From: Schaalia suimastitidis DSM 15538
Lineage (GTDB): Bacteria; Actinomycetota; Actinomycetes; Actinomycetales; Actinomycetaceae
Assembly: GCF_000429105.1 (NCBI RefSeq)
Contig: NZ_KE386848.1
Location: forward strand, 59,064 to 123,063
Direction of reading: 5' to 3'
DNA length: 64,000 bases
The position numbers and the translations under genes are program-made. The notes under the pieces are model-generated. The model did no database searches. It saw only the letters and a program-made list of their open reading frames with translations, and had not been told where the DNA came from. This document shows, in pieces, positions 39,267 to 48,005 of the stretch (positions within the stretch are counted from its first letter, which is position 1; every line of letters starts with the position of its first letter).

Positions 39267-40598
39267 ATGTCTGAACCAAAGAGTATTGATCTTGAAGACC
39301 TTGAGATGACTCCCTTGCTACGTAAAGTCATTATCTTTTCCTCAGGCGGGCCATTCCTTGAAGGCTATGTTCTGTCCATTATCGGTGTGGCACTGGGAGC
39401 ACTAGGTACCGACCTTGTCCTCGACGCGACGTGGAGTGGATTGCTGGGGGTTGCCGCCCTTGTCGGTCTCTTCCTCGGTGCTTCGTTAGGTGGATGGGTG
39501 ACCGACCTGATCGGTCGACGCAAAATGTTCGTTATTGACCTCATTGTCATTGCAATACTGTCTGTGCTGTGTGCGGTCGTGACCAGTCCCATTCACCTCC
39601 TCATCCTGCGTTTCCTCATCGGTGTCGCCATCGGGGCGGACTATCCCATCGCAACGTCGATGATTACAGAGTTTTCGCCCAAGCGTTACCGCGCCGCCGC
39701 AATGGGCATTATTGCTGCAGCCTGGTATCTGGGAGCAAACGTCGCAGCGCTTGTCGGATGGGTGCTTGTCGAGGTGCCTCACGGGTGGCGCTGGATGCTG
39801 GCTTCCTCTGCCGTCCCCTGCGTGCTGATCCTCCTTGGCCGGTGGAGTGTACCTGAATCGCCACGTTGGCTTGTGTCGAAAGGGCGTGCCGAAGAAGCCC
39901 AACGCATCGTCTTTGAAACCCTGGGTGAACACGTGCACCTGCCAGAAGAAGAGGTGGCTGAACCTACCCGCGTTGGCGAAATCTTTAAGGGCGTGTACCT
40001 CCAACGTGTCCTATTTGTGGGCGTCATCTGGCTATGCCAGGCCATCCCCATGTTTGCCCTCTACACCTATGGTCCGCAAATCATTGAAGCCGTTGGGCTT
40101 GGGCAGGGCCGTAATGTACTGCTCGGTGAACTGGTGATCGGCACTTTCTTCATGCTCGGTACCTTCCCCGCGATGTACCTGTGCGAAAAAATTGGGCGCC
40201 GCCCCTTGATTATCGGCTGCTTCGCGGGTATGACCCTGGCATTAGCCGTGATCGGTTTCTTCCCGCTTGCTGGAACGGGCCTCGTGATGGCCTGCTTTAT
40301 TTCTTACGCCATATTGTCAGGCGGGCCAGGTAACCTGGAATGGCTGTACCCCAATGAACTCTTCCCGACCAGTATTCGGGCCACGGCAATGGGTGCCGCA
40401 ATGGCATTTAGCCGCATTGGCACCGTCGTTTCGATCTTCATACTGCCCACCTTTATCCAAGACCACGGCATCGCCATGACCATGCTTGCTGGTGCGGCAA
40501 TCTCAGCCCTCGGCCTGGGCGTTTCTGTGATATGGGCGCCAGAAACACGTGGTTACACGCTAGCCCAAACTGGCTCGGTCGATTTCAGAGGACGTTAA
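39267..40598 (+). CDS. MFS transporter of the sugar/organic-cation symporter type
   Basis: A 443 aa major facilitator with 12 helices. GGWVTDLIGRRKMFVIDL is the loop 2-3 signature, VPESPRWLVSKGR the inter-domain signature of the sugar and organic-cation (SLC22-like) branch, and LYPNELFPTSIRATAMG its C-terminal counterpart. Animal carnitine carriers (OCTN) belong to this branch, so a betaine substrate is plausible, by inference. ATG at 39267 has AAAGGAT upstream; the frame open from 39198 is not used. Confidence 0.85.
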   Translation: MSEPKSIDLEDLEMTPLLRKVIIFSSGGPFLEGYVLSIIGVALGALGTDLVLDATWSGLLGVAALVGLFLGASLGGWVTDLIGRRKMFVIDLIVIAILSVLCAVVTSPIHLLILRFLIGVAIGADYPIATSMITEFSPKRYRAAAMGIIAAAWYLGANVAALVGWVLVEVPHGWRWMLASSAVPCVLILLGRWSVPESPRWLVSKGRAEEAQRIVFETLGEHVHLPEEEVAEPTRVGEIFKGVYLQRVLFVGVIWLCQAIPMFALYTYGPQIIEAVGLGQGRNVLLGELVIGTFFMLGTFPAMYLCEKIGRRPLIIGCFAGMTLALAVIGFFPLAGTGLVMACFISYAILSGGPGNLEWLYPNELFPTSIRATAMGAAMAFSRIGTVVSIFILPTFIQDHGIAMTMLAGAAISALGLGVSVIWAPETRGYTLAQTGSVDFRGR

Positions 40599-40600
40599 CG

Positions 40601-41260
40601 ATGTACCAGATCGAACACCTTGTTGTGGGAAGTTACCAAGCGAACTGCTACCTGCTGACCAATGAGGCTGGCACGCTGGTCATCGATCCGGGCGCTCAGG
40701 CAGACTATATCCTCGACGCCCTTGAAGGCAGAGACACCATCGGCATCGTCGTCACACATTGCCACAGCGACCATATTGGAGCAGTGAATGAAATTGTCGA
40801 GGCAACGGGAGCCTGGGTGGCGTGTGGCGTCGATGATGTCGACGGGATGGCTGATACCCACCGTTCCGGCTTCGACCTTGAAGGCAGCGACTATGCGGTC
40901 ACGCAATGCGACAGGGCACTGAAAGAGGGTGAGACTCTCACCTGGGGAAGTGACAGCCTGACCGTGATACACACACCAGGCCATACACCAGGAAGTATCT
41001 GCCTGGCTGATGAGACCTCCCGCTACCTTTTCAGTGGTGACATGCTCTTTGCTGGGAGCATCGGATCAACACTGTGGGTACTTGGCGACGACGCTGCGAT
41101 GAGCAGTTCATGCGACAAACTGGCGGCCCTCCCCGGTGAGTATTGGGTGCTGCCCGGGCATGGAGTGCCGACAGAACTCAGCGTTGAACGCGCAATGCTG
41201 CGCAGCTACGCAGCGCACCTTCGCCGTCAGCTAAAGGCAAGTTGGCGAGAGGGGGAATGA
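40601..41260 (+). CDS. Metallo-beta-lactamase fold hydrolase (glyoxalase II-like)
   Basis: A 219 aa hydrolase with all metal ligands: HCHSDH in VVTHCHSDHIG, H in TPGHTPGS, D in FSGDMLFAGS and H in LPGHG. Such short glyoxalase II-like proteins hydrolyse thioesters such as S-acylglutathione or acyl-CoA; in this cluster a CoA-thioesterase role is possible but unproven. It begins 2 nt after the second MFS gene and its end overlaps the convergent tetR by 34 bp. Confidence 0.85.
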   Translation: MYQIEHLVVGSYQANCYLLTNEAGTLVIDPGAQADYILDALEGRDTIGIVVTHCHSDHIGAVNEIVEATGAWVACGVDDVDGMADTHRSGFDLEGSDYAVTQCDRALKEGETLTWGSDSLTVIHTPGHTPGSICLADETSRYLFSGDMLFAGSIGSTLWVLGDDAAMSSSCDKLAALPGEYWVLPGHGVPTELSVERAMLRSYAAHLRRQLKASWREGE

Positions 41261-41865
41261 GCATGATGGAATTGGTCGTCCACAAGGTCCTCAACATAGG
41301 CGGGGACCTTCAGCAAGAAGCAGTCAATAAAGTCGTCAGGGATGCAAAAGGTTCGCATCAACACGCTGCCTTCAATTGCGTCCAACATACGTGTCACCGA
41401 CGCATGGGCGGGGAACTCGCCAATCGATTTGAATTCCCACAGGCGTGCACGAATCTTTGCCAGCGGACGGACGAAAACGTCGGCGTAGATATCCCCCAGG
41501 ACAGGTTCGTCACTGTGGGGAGCCTCGACAAACAAACGACGTACCGCATGACGGTTCGGGCCCAGGTATTCGCAGAGGCGGAAGCGGGCCTCGTGAACAA
41601 GAATCTCACGCGCACTTGCCCCTTGCGGTCCAGGGCAGCGCACCAAGGCGGTGAAGGCGTCGCGCAGGAGCACATCACTGTAGTCCCAGCGCGAATACAG
41701 GCTCGACTTGCCAACCCCTGCCATCAGGGCAACTTTCGACATATTGAAGCCAGCCCAGCCAGCCTCGCCGTACAAATCCAAAGCAACACGGTGCACTCGA
41801 CACTCAAGCTCGCGATCGCGGGGCCGTCCCGCTTTCGCCGGGTGCGAGCATGGCCGGGCTGACAT
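41227..41865 (-). CDS. TetR family transcriptional regulator
   Basis: A 212 aa repressor-type protein. The N-terminal helix-turn-helix is visible in FNMSKVALMAGVGKSSLYSRW; the rest is an all-helical ligand domain. On the minus strand the start is ATG (41865-41863) with GGAAGGTGG upstream; the GTG one codon earlier is an alternative. It is transcribed away from fixA and towards the end of the cai genes, so it could control both fixABCX and cai. The ligand might be a betaine or its CoA ester, by inference. Confidence 0.88.
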   Translation of the reverse strand: MSARPCSHPAKAGRPRDRELECRVHRVALDLYGEAGWAGFNMSKVALMAGVGKSSLYSRWDYSDVLLRDAFTALVRCPGPQGASAREILVHEARFRLCEYLGPNRHAVRRLFVEAPHSDEPVLGDIYADVFVRPLAKIRARLWEFKSIGEFPAHASVTRMLDAIEGSVLMRTFCIPDDFIDCFLLKVPAYVEDLVDDQFHHAHSPSRQLAFS

Positions 41866-41911
41866 CACACAACCACCTTCCGAAAGGGCGCACGATGGCG
41901 CTTAGCACTGG

Positions 41912-41976
41912 AATTATCCAAGCCTACTGCTCATCGGGCGCACTTTCAGAGGAATACAAAGAAAAAGTTGGATACA
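41912..41976. promoter_or_regulatory. tetR-fixA divergent control region
   Basis: The 124-nt gap between the divergent starts holds TATCCAA (near 41912) and its inverse TTGGATA (near 41970), plus two copies of GGGCGCAC (near 41886 and 41937). These are candidate binding sites; none is a tight palindrome. Confidence 0.25.
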
Positions 41977-41989
41977 CGAAGGAGTAACG

Positions 41990-42751
41990 ATGACGATCGT
42001 AGTGGCGTATAAATACGCGTCCAATCCTCAAGACACCACCGTTAGCAGTGACGGCAGCGTGGACTGGTCCCGCGCGAAGGCTGCGGTATCGGAATACGAT
42101 CCGGTAGCCATCCAGGTCGGTCGGGGTCTTGCCGACACCTGCGGCACCGAGATGGTGGGTATCTCAGTGGGGGCCACGCAAATCGCGTCCTCGCTGGCAA
42201 AGAAAGCGGCCCTTTCGCGGGGCCTTGATCGTGCTGTTGTTGTTGCCGACGATGCGTGCACGACCTGGAATGCCACACAGGTAGCATCCGCACTTGCGGC
42301 GCTTGTTACGCGCGTTGACGGTGCCAATATCGTGCTTGCCGGCGATTCCTCCATTGACGAGGCCGGACGTATCGTCCCTCCACTGATCGCCGGTTTCTTG
42401 GGGTGGCCATGCTTCCAGGAAGTCACTGCCGTTGAGCGGTCCGATCAGGGGTGGACACTCACACAAAGTACTGCTGGTGGGACACGCACCATTGCCGTGA
42501 ACGGTCCGGTTGTTGTGGCAATTGCCACCGACGCGCAAGCGGTGAAAGTACCAGGTATGAAAGACATCCTGGCAGCAGGAAAGAAACCATTGGAACAGGT
42601 GCCGCTGGCAGATATTGACACGATCAGCGTCACCCTTGACGTTACTGGGCGCGCAAAGCCAGCGGCACCAAGCCGAGCCCGTCAAGTATTCACTGGATCA
42701 GATGCCCCCACGGCCCTCGTTGATGCGCTGCGCAATGCAGGCGTGCTCTGA
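41990..42751 (+). CDS. fixA: Electron transfer flavoprotein beta subunit, carnitine-linked
   Basis: A 253 aa ETF-beta-type protein that pairs with FixB to bring electrons to CaiA. MTIVVAYKYASNPQD, VGRGLADTCG and KKAALSRGLDRAVVVAD match the ETF adenine-nucleotide domain layout. ATG at 41990 has GAAGGAG upstream. It opens the fixABCX operon, 3' of the divergent tetR. Confidence 0.92.
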   Translation: MTIVVAYKYASNPQDTTVSSDGSVDWSRAKAAVSEYDPVAIQVGRGLADTCGTEMVGISVGATQIASSLAKKAALSRGLDRAVVVADDACTTWNATQVASALAALVTRVDGANIVLAGDSSIDEAGRIVPPLIAGFLGWPCFQEVTAVERSDQGWTLTQSTAGGTRTIAVNGPVVVAIATDAQAVKVPGMKDILAAGKKPLEQVPLADIDTISVTLDVTGRAKPAAPSRARQVFTGSDAPTALVDALRNAGVL

Positions 42752-42767
42752 AAGTAGGTTGACGACA

Positions 42768-43637
42768 ATGACCAATACCTGGATTATTACCACTTCCGCT
42801 TCAATTGCTCAGCTTGTTGACACTGGTCGCACAGTTGGTGGGCGCATCACCGTTGTCGCGGTTGCCCCCGAAGCACCACAGGTGGCCGGGGTTGACGACC
42901 TTATTCATATCCCCACCGGTCAGACCCCTGCAGAGGCCTTCGGTGCCGTTGTTGCTGAAGTCCTCACGCAGGCAGGCGGTGACGTTATCCTCGCCAATGA
43001 TCGCCCAGCTGAACGCGTCCTGGCAGGCTTTGCTGCCGCGCGCCTCGGCCTCCCAATGATCGTCGGTGCCTCCGCAATCACCGCTAATAGCGCCACTGTG
43101 TCACGTTTCGGTGGTATTACTGAGGAGACCGTGTCCTTCAACGGTGCCGTATTTCTTGCCGAAGGCGGCGCCCCCACGCAAGGAGATGCGGTGTCGGCTC
43201 GCACCCAGCAGGGTGAAGGGCTACCTGCAACGCTCCTTTCCGTCAACGCTTCAGATGGTGCCGAAGCAAACCTGGTTGGAGCGCGCCGTATTGTCGCCTG
43301 CGGACGTGGCTTCAAAAATGAAGAGGACCTGGATCTCGCTCGCCGCCTAGCGGAGGCACTTGGCGCCGAACTTGCCTGCTCCCGCCCCTTGGCGGAAGGC
43401 AATGCGTGGCTGGCTAAAGATCGCTATATCGGCGTCTCCGGTATGCGCGTCGCCCCTGAACTGTATGTTGCCATCGGTATCTCCGGTCAGGTGCAACATA
43501 CCTCAGGTATGGCGGGCAGCAAAGTCGTCGTCGCCATTAACTCCGACGAAAACGCCCCCATCTTCAGCATCAATGACTACGGCATCGTAGGAGACCTCTA
43601 CGACGTGGTCCCCGCATTAACCGCAGCCCTGTCCTAA
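42768..43637 (+). CDS. fixB: Electron transfer flavoprotein alpha subunit, carnitine-linked
   Basis: A 289 aa ETF-alpha-type subunit. The C-terminal FAD-binding part has CGRGFKNEEDLDLARRLAEA, YIGVSGMRVAPELYVAIGIS, QHTSGMAGSKVVVAINSD and APIFSINDYGIVGDL. ATG at 42768 follows fixA by 16 nt; the longer open frame from 42615 lies inside fixA and is discarded. Confidence 0.93.
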   Translation: MTNTWIITTSASIAQLVDTGRTVGGRITVVAVAPEAPQVAGVDDLIHIPTGQTPAEAFGAVVAEVLTQAGGDVILANDRPAERVLAGFAAARLGLPMIVGASAITANSATVSRFGGITEETVSFNGAVFLAEGGAPTQGDAVSARTQQGEGLPATLLSVNASDGAEANLVGARRIVACGRGFKNEEDLDLARRLAEALGAELACSRPLAEGNAWLAKDRYIGVSGMRVAPELYVAIGISGQVQHTSGMAGSKVVVAINSDENAPIFSINDYGIVGDLYDVVPALTAALS

Positions 43638-43652
43638 CCCAAGGAGAATCCC

Positions 43653-44957
43653 ATGGCAGAAGAAAACCCCGTCGACTTCGACGTCATTGTGATAGGTGGA
43701 GGCGTCGCCGGCGCAGTATGCGCAGTGAGCCTGGCAAGAAAAGGCAGAGAAGTTCTCCTAGTAGAACGAGGCGGCGAACCCGGGTCGAAAAACCTTTCAG
43801 GTGGCGTTTTCTACTGCCGTGTCATGGAGCAGGTATTTGCCAATTTCGTCACCGAAGCACCGGTTGAGCGACGTATCGTGCGTAACTGCATTACGTTGCT
43901 CAACGAGAAGTCGTCGGTGACTGTTGACTACAAAGACCAGCGTCTCCACGAACCAGTCAATGCTGTGACGGTGCTACGCGCAAAACTTGACGCGTGGCTG
44001 TTGGAACAATGCGAAGAGGAGGGCGTCACTGTCATGCCCGGCGTGAAAGTTGACGCCCTCCTCATCGAAGATGGCGCCGTCGTGGGTATTCGGGCAGATG
44101 AAGACGAGCTTCGTGCCCACGTGGTCGTTGCAGCCGATGGAGTGAACTCCTTTATTGCTCGACAAGCAGGGATCCGTGATGCGGAGCCGATGAAACACCT
44201 TGCAGTTGGCGTAAAATCCGTTATTTCACTTCCGCGTCAGACGCTGGAAGACCGATTCCGCATCCGTGGCGATGAAGGCGTTGCCTACGCGATGGTAGGG
44301 GATTGCACACAGGGTGTGGCCGGAGGTGGTTTCCTCTACACCAACGAAGAGTCTGTCTCCATCGGCGTGGTCCTTCGTCTGGATGACCTTGTGGCCTCAG
44401 GGAAGTCCTCATCCGACATCCATGACCACTTCCTGGCCCACCCTGAGATTGCGCCGCTGCTTGAAGGAGGTGCGCTGCTTGAATACGGATGCCACCTCAC
44501 CATTGAAGATGGACCCCACATGGTCAGTCACGATCTGACCCGCCCAGGTTTGATTATCATCGGTGACGCCGCAGGGTTCACGCTCAATACTGGTCTGACC
44601 ATACGTGGGATGGACCTGGCAGCGGGCAGCGCCTTGGCGGCAGCCGACACCATTGACGAGGCTCTGTCCAGCGGCGACTATAGCGCCAATGCGATGGCCC
44701 GATACCAAGCAAAACTTGATGCCTCATTCGTTGGCAAGGACATGAAAACCTACCGGCGAACACCCGCCTTCTTGGAGCGGCCACGCATGTATGCAGGTTA
44801 TGGGCAACTTGCCGCCGACGTACTCTATGGTGTCTTCCACCATGACCTGCGTCCACGCAAACGGATAACCAAAGTGGCCATCGACGCATTCACAGCATCA
44901 GGACTCAAATTGAAAGACCTTATCAGCGACGTCATTGCCGGTATGAAGGCACTGTGA
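43653..44957 (+). CDS. fixC: FAD-dependent oxidoreductase of the FixC/ETF-quinone reductase type
   Basis: A 434 aa flavoprotein with the N-terminal FAD motif VIGGGVAGAVCAVSLARKG, the substrate loop SKNLSGGVFY and the second FAD segment PGLIIIGDAAGFTLNTG. FixC connects FixX with the FixAB flavins or the quinone pool. ATG at 43653 has AAGGAGAA upstream. Confidence 0.93.
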   Translation: MAEENPVDFDVIVIGGGVAGAVCAVSLARKGREVLLVERGGEPGSKNLSGGVFYCRVMEQVFANFVTEAPVERRIVRNCITLLNEKSSVTVDYKDQRLHEPVNAVTVLRAKLDAWLLEQCEEEGVTVMPGVKVDALLIEDGAVVGIRADEDELRAHVVVAADGVNSFIARQAGIRDAEPMKHLAVGVKSVISLPRQTLEDRFRIRGDEGVAYAMVGDCTQGVAGGGFLYTNEESVSIGVVLRLDDLVASGKSSSDIHDHFLAHPEIAPLLEGGALLEYGCHLTIEDGPHMVSHDLTRPGLIIIGDAAGFTLNTGLTIRGMDLAAGSALAAADTIDEALSSGDYSANAMARYQAKLDASFVGKDMKTYRRTPAFLERPRMYAGYGQLAADVLYGVFHHDLRPRKRITKVAIDAFTASGLKLKDLISDVIAGMKAL

Positions 44958-44969
44958 GGAAGGACAGTC

Positions 44970-45266
44970 ATGGCAACATTCACCCTCGAATCAGTACCCG
45001 CTCGTCTGGCAGGTAATACATATAACCTCGACGAAGAATGCCCCCACATTGAGGTTGACCAAGAGGCGGCGCGGCGCCTCGGCGCTGGCCCCCTACTTGA
45101 ACGCATCTGCCCAGCTCACGTGTACTCAGTCGCAGCCGATGGTTCCGTTGATGTCGAATACGCGGCCTGTTTGGAATGTGGGACCTGTTTGGCTGTGGCA
45201 CCTGCTGGTGTCTTGAAATGGCATTACCCTCGCGGTAGCTTCGGCATCATCTTTAGGGAGGGATAG
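44970..45266 (+). CDS. fixX: Ferredoxin-like protein FixX
   Basis: A 98 aa iron-sulfur protein. Cysteines lie in ICPAHVYS and CLECGTC, the FixX pattern for a single [4Fe-4S] cluster, followed by WHYPRGSFGIIF. It starts 12 nt after fixC and ends the operon; no terminator hairpin is obvious before rnj. Confidence 0.92.
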   Translation: MATFTLESVPARLAGNTYNLDEECPHIEVDQEAARRLGAGPLLERICPAHVYSVAADGSVDVEYAACLECGTCLAVAPAGVLKWHYPRGSFGIIFREG

Positions 45267-45277
45267 GCTCCACGCGT

Positions 45278-45283
45278 TAGGAT
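45278..45283 (+). promoter_or_regulatory. Putative -10 box of a leaderless rnj mRNA
   Basis: TAGGAT ends 6 nt before ATG at 45290. The intervening CGAGGT contains a possible but too-close GAGG. Confidence 0.5.
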
Positions 45284-45289
45284 CGAGGT

Positions 45290-46981
45290 ATGAAGCCTCT
45301 TTACGCGAATCTGACCGAACCTAGTCCCCTTCAGGACGGCGCACTCCGTGTCATCCCTTTAGGTGGCCTAGGTGAAGTCGGACGCAATATGAACGTCCTA
45401 GAGTACGACGGAAAACTCCTCATTGTGGACTGTGGCGTGCTGTTCCCAGAAGAATCGCAACCCGGTGTGGACCTGATCCTGCCTGATTTTTCGTGGATTA
45501 AAGACCGCCTTGATGATGTCGTGGCGCTCGTCCTTACCCATGGACACGAGGACCATATCGGCGCCGTGCCGTATCTGGCCATGCAACGACCCGATATCCC
45601 CACATATGGTTCCGACCTTACGCTGGCCTTTACGGAACCAAAGCTGCGTGAACACCGCCTACCCACCCCTGATTTTCATGTTGTTGCCGGGGGAGACACC
45701 GTCAAGCTGGGACCTTTTGATGTCGAGTTCATCACCGTCACGCACTCAATCCCCGATGCGCTCGCGGTGTGTGTGCGTACACCAGCAGGTACTGTCCTCA
45801 TTACTGGCGATTTCAAGATTGATCACCTGCCGCTTGACGGTCGCCCCACTGACCTTCAAGCCCTTGCGCGAATCGGTGCCGAGGGGGTGGATCTATTTAT
45901 GGTGGACTCGACGAATTCTGAAGTTCCTGGTTTTATTCCATCAGAACGCGAAATCGGCCCTGTTCTTGACCGCCTCGTCAAAGATGCCAGTGGCCAAGTC
46001 GTGGTGGCTTCCTTCGCCTCGCATGTGCACCGTGTACAGCTGGTGATGAATGCTGCACTGGCTTCGGGCCGCAAAGTTGGCCTTGTTGGACGATCAATGG
46101 AACGCAATATGAAAATTGCGCAAGAAAAAGGCTACCTTACTGTACCCGAAGGGCTGATCGTTGACGCTGCTCACCTCAATGAATTGCCGCCAAGTGAACG
46201 GCTGTGGATGGTGACGGGTTCCCAAGGTGAACCAATGGCTGCCCTTGCTCGCATCAGTGTTGGCAATCACCGAAGCGTCACTATTGATGCTGGTGACACA
46301 GTGATCCTCGCCGCATCACTGATCCCAGGGAATGAAACCGACGTTAACCGCGTCATTAACGATCTGACGCGCAGCGGTGTCAATGTCTTCCACAGGGGCA
46401 ATGCCAAGGTGCACGTGTCGGGCCATGCCTGCCAAGGGGAGCTACTGACCTTCTACAACCTAGTGCGCCCTACGAATGTCATGCCGATCCACGGGGAAAT
46501 CCGTCACCTAATTGCCAATGGTCAGCTTGCGGTGAGCACAGGCGTTGACCCTGCCCGGATCGCATTGGCTGACGGTGGTGTCACAGTTGATTTGAAAGAC
46601 GGCGATGCCCGTATCAGTGGGCAGGTACCGTGTGAACGGGTCTATGTGGATGGCAAATCCATTGGCGATATCTCTGAAGATGAACTTGCGCAGCGTCGCA
46701 CGCTGGCTGCTGAAGGTTTCGTGTCGATCTTCGCTGTGGTCGATAAAGATATGGGACAGGTGCTGTCTGCGCCTGTGATTCGCGCCATCGGCATGGCAGA
46801 AGAATCCAGTGTATTCGACGAAATCCTGCCCGAGCTGACAACCGCACTGGAAGACGCGGCTGCACCGGGCGGCGTAGACGCATACACTCTCCAACAGGTA
46901 ATGCGTCGTGTCCTTGGTCGATGGGTGTCCAGGCGTTTGCGACGTCGTCCGATGATAGTTCCGGTAGTCGTCCTCCAGTAA
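45290..46981 (+). CDS. rnj: Ribonuclease J
   Basis: A 5'-3' exo- and endoribonuclease for mRNA decay and rRNA maturation. The 563 aa protein has the metallo-beta-lactamase motif LVLTHGHEDHIGAVPYL, the beta-CASP domain (ITGDFKIDHLPLDGRPTD, VTGSQGEPMAAL) and the C-terminal HVSGHACQGEL and MPIHGEIRHL. The start is ATG at 45290. dapA, its usual actinobacterial neighbour, lies 14 kb upstream, with the carnitine cluster between them. Confidence 0.95.
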   Translation: MKPLYANLTEPSPLQDGALRVIPLGGLGEVGRNMNVLEYDGKLLIVDCGVLFPEESQPGVDLILPDFSWIKDRLDDVVALVLTHGHEDHIGAVPYLAMQRPDIPTYGSDLTLAFTEPKLREHRLPTPDFHVVAGGDTVKLGPFDVEFITVTHSIPDALAVCVRTPAGTVLITGDFKIDHLPLDGRPTDLQALARIGAEGVDLFMVDSTNSEVPGFIPSEREIGPVLDRLVKDASGQVVVASFASHVHRVQLVMNAALASGRKVGLVGRSMERNMKIAQEKGYLTVPEGLIVDAAHLNELPPSERLWMVTGSQGEPMAALARISVGNHRSVTIDAGDTVILAASLIPGNETDVNRVINDLTRSGVNVFHRGNAKVHVSGHACQGELLTFYNLVRPTNVMPIHGEIRHLIANGQLAVSTGVDPARIALADGGVTVDLKDGDARISGQVPCERVYVDGKSIGDISEDELAQRRTLAAEGFVSIFAVVDKDMGQVLSAPVIRAIGMAEESSVFDEILPELTTALEDAAAPGGVDAYTLQQVMRRVLGRWVSRRLRRRPMIVPVVVLQ

Positions 46982-46990
46982 GGCAAAGGT

Positions 46991-47926
46991 GTGAGCGGGC
47001 GCTTTATTTCCACGCATTCGGTGGTGCTTGTCCTGCCGATGAATATCGACACGCTGCCCGAACGCGGCGGGTCGGTAAAAGCGTCCACGGCCATGTCCCG
47101 ACCGGGCGGTGGCTTCACCACCTTGTCTGCTGCCTCGGCGATTGGGGCGCGGGCCGCGTTGGCCTCGCCTCTAGGTACAGGCCCGAACTCTTCGACCGTA
47201 CGTCAACAGTTGGCGGCAGCCGATGTCACGATCCTCACGCAGGAACTTGTTGGTGATATTGGCGTGGCCATACAACTGCTGGAAACAGATGGATCGCTGA
47301 CTTCGGTTGTGACAGCCGGCGTAGAATCGGAACCGTCACGCTCCGCATTGGATGCGATTGTCCTTCAACCAGGCGACATCATCCATATATCTGGCGCAGA
47401 CCTGGCGATTCCAACGTCCGCGGAAGTCTTGGCTGGGTGGGGTGCGGCCCTGCCTGCCTCAGTAAAGCTCGTCGTGTCAGTGGCGCCGGCGGTGGACCAG
47501 GTTCCAGCGTCGGCCTGGAAACACTTGCTGGGCCGAGCAGATATCGTCACGATGAATATTCGGGAAAGTGAAGGTTTGCGTCGCAGCCTCAACACGCTTG
47601 AACCGGGCACCTCACTTCGCGATTATTTGCGTCCTGAAGCGGCCATCGTGCGCCGGATGGGTGTGATGGGGGCACAGATCGAGGCTTTGGCTGATGGTGG
47701 CTGGGTGGAGGTGCCGCGCTTCCTTTCGGTTACTGTCGATACCGCGGGGGTGGGCGATACACATATCGGCGTCATGTGCGCTGCCCTCATTGAACATGGT
47801 GACCTTTTCGAGGCGGTGAGGTGGGCTAATGCGGCGGGTGCTTATGCTATTTCGCACGAGTCAGCTCTGCCAGTCCCAAGTCGTCGACAGGTCGAAGATA
47901 TCCTCACGAAAGGGCGTGTCGGCTGA
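46991..47926 (+). CDS. PfkB family carbohydrate kinase
   Basis: A 311 aa ribokinase-fold protein. The N-terminal glycine signature is STAMSRPGGGFTTLSAAS and the C-terminal signature VDTAGVGDTHIG contains the catalytic base Asp (GVGD instead of GAGD). The substrate cannot be deduced; the sequence is divergent in both signatures. GTG at 46991 follows rnj by 9 nt. Confidence 0.82.
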   Translation: MSGRFISTHSVVLVLPMNIDTLPERGGSVKASTAMSRPGGGFTTLSAASAIGARAALASPLGTGPNSSTVRQQLAAADVTILTQELVGDIGVAIQLLETDGSLTSVVTAGVESEPSRSALDAIVLQPGDIIHISGADLAIPTSAEVLAGWGAALPASVKLVVSVAPAVDQVPASAWKHLLGRADIVTMNIRESEGLRRSLNTLEPGTSLRDYLRPEAAIVRRMGVMGAQIEALADGGWVEVPRFLSVTVDTAGVGDTHIGVMCAALIEHGDLFEAVRWANAAGAYAISHESALPVPSRRQVEDILTKGRVG

Positions 47927-48005
47927 CTGGGCGTGAGCCACTAGGCAGTAGCTACACGGCGAGGCACACGAGCACTGTGTGGTGATGCGCTAGCGTAGAT
48001 ACATC

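Noticed and set aside
41242-41862. 206-codon plus-strand frame opposite tetR
   Set aside because: The minus-strand frame has a clear TetR helix-turn-helix and ribosome site; this one has neither.
32021-45266. Gamma-butyrobetaine-to-trimethylamine (bbu-type) pathway
   Set aside because: Such clusters encode additional acyl-CoA dehydrogenase-like enzymes and a different transporter; here only one such enzyme is present and it follows CaiA closely.
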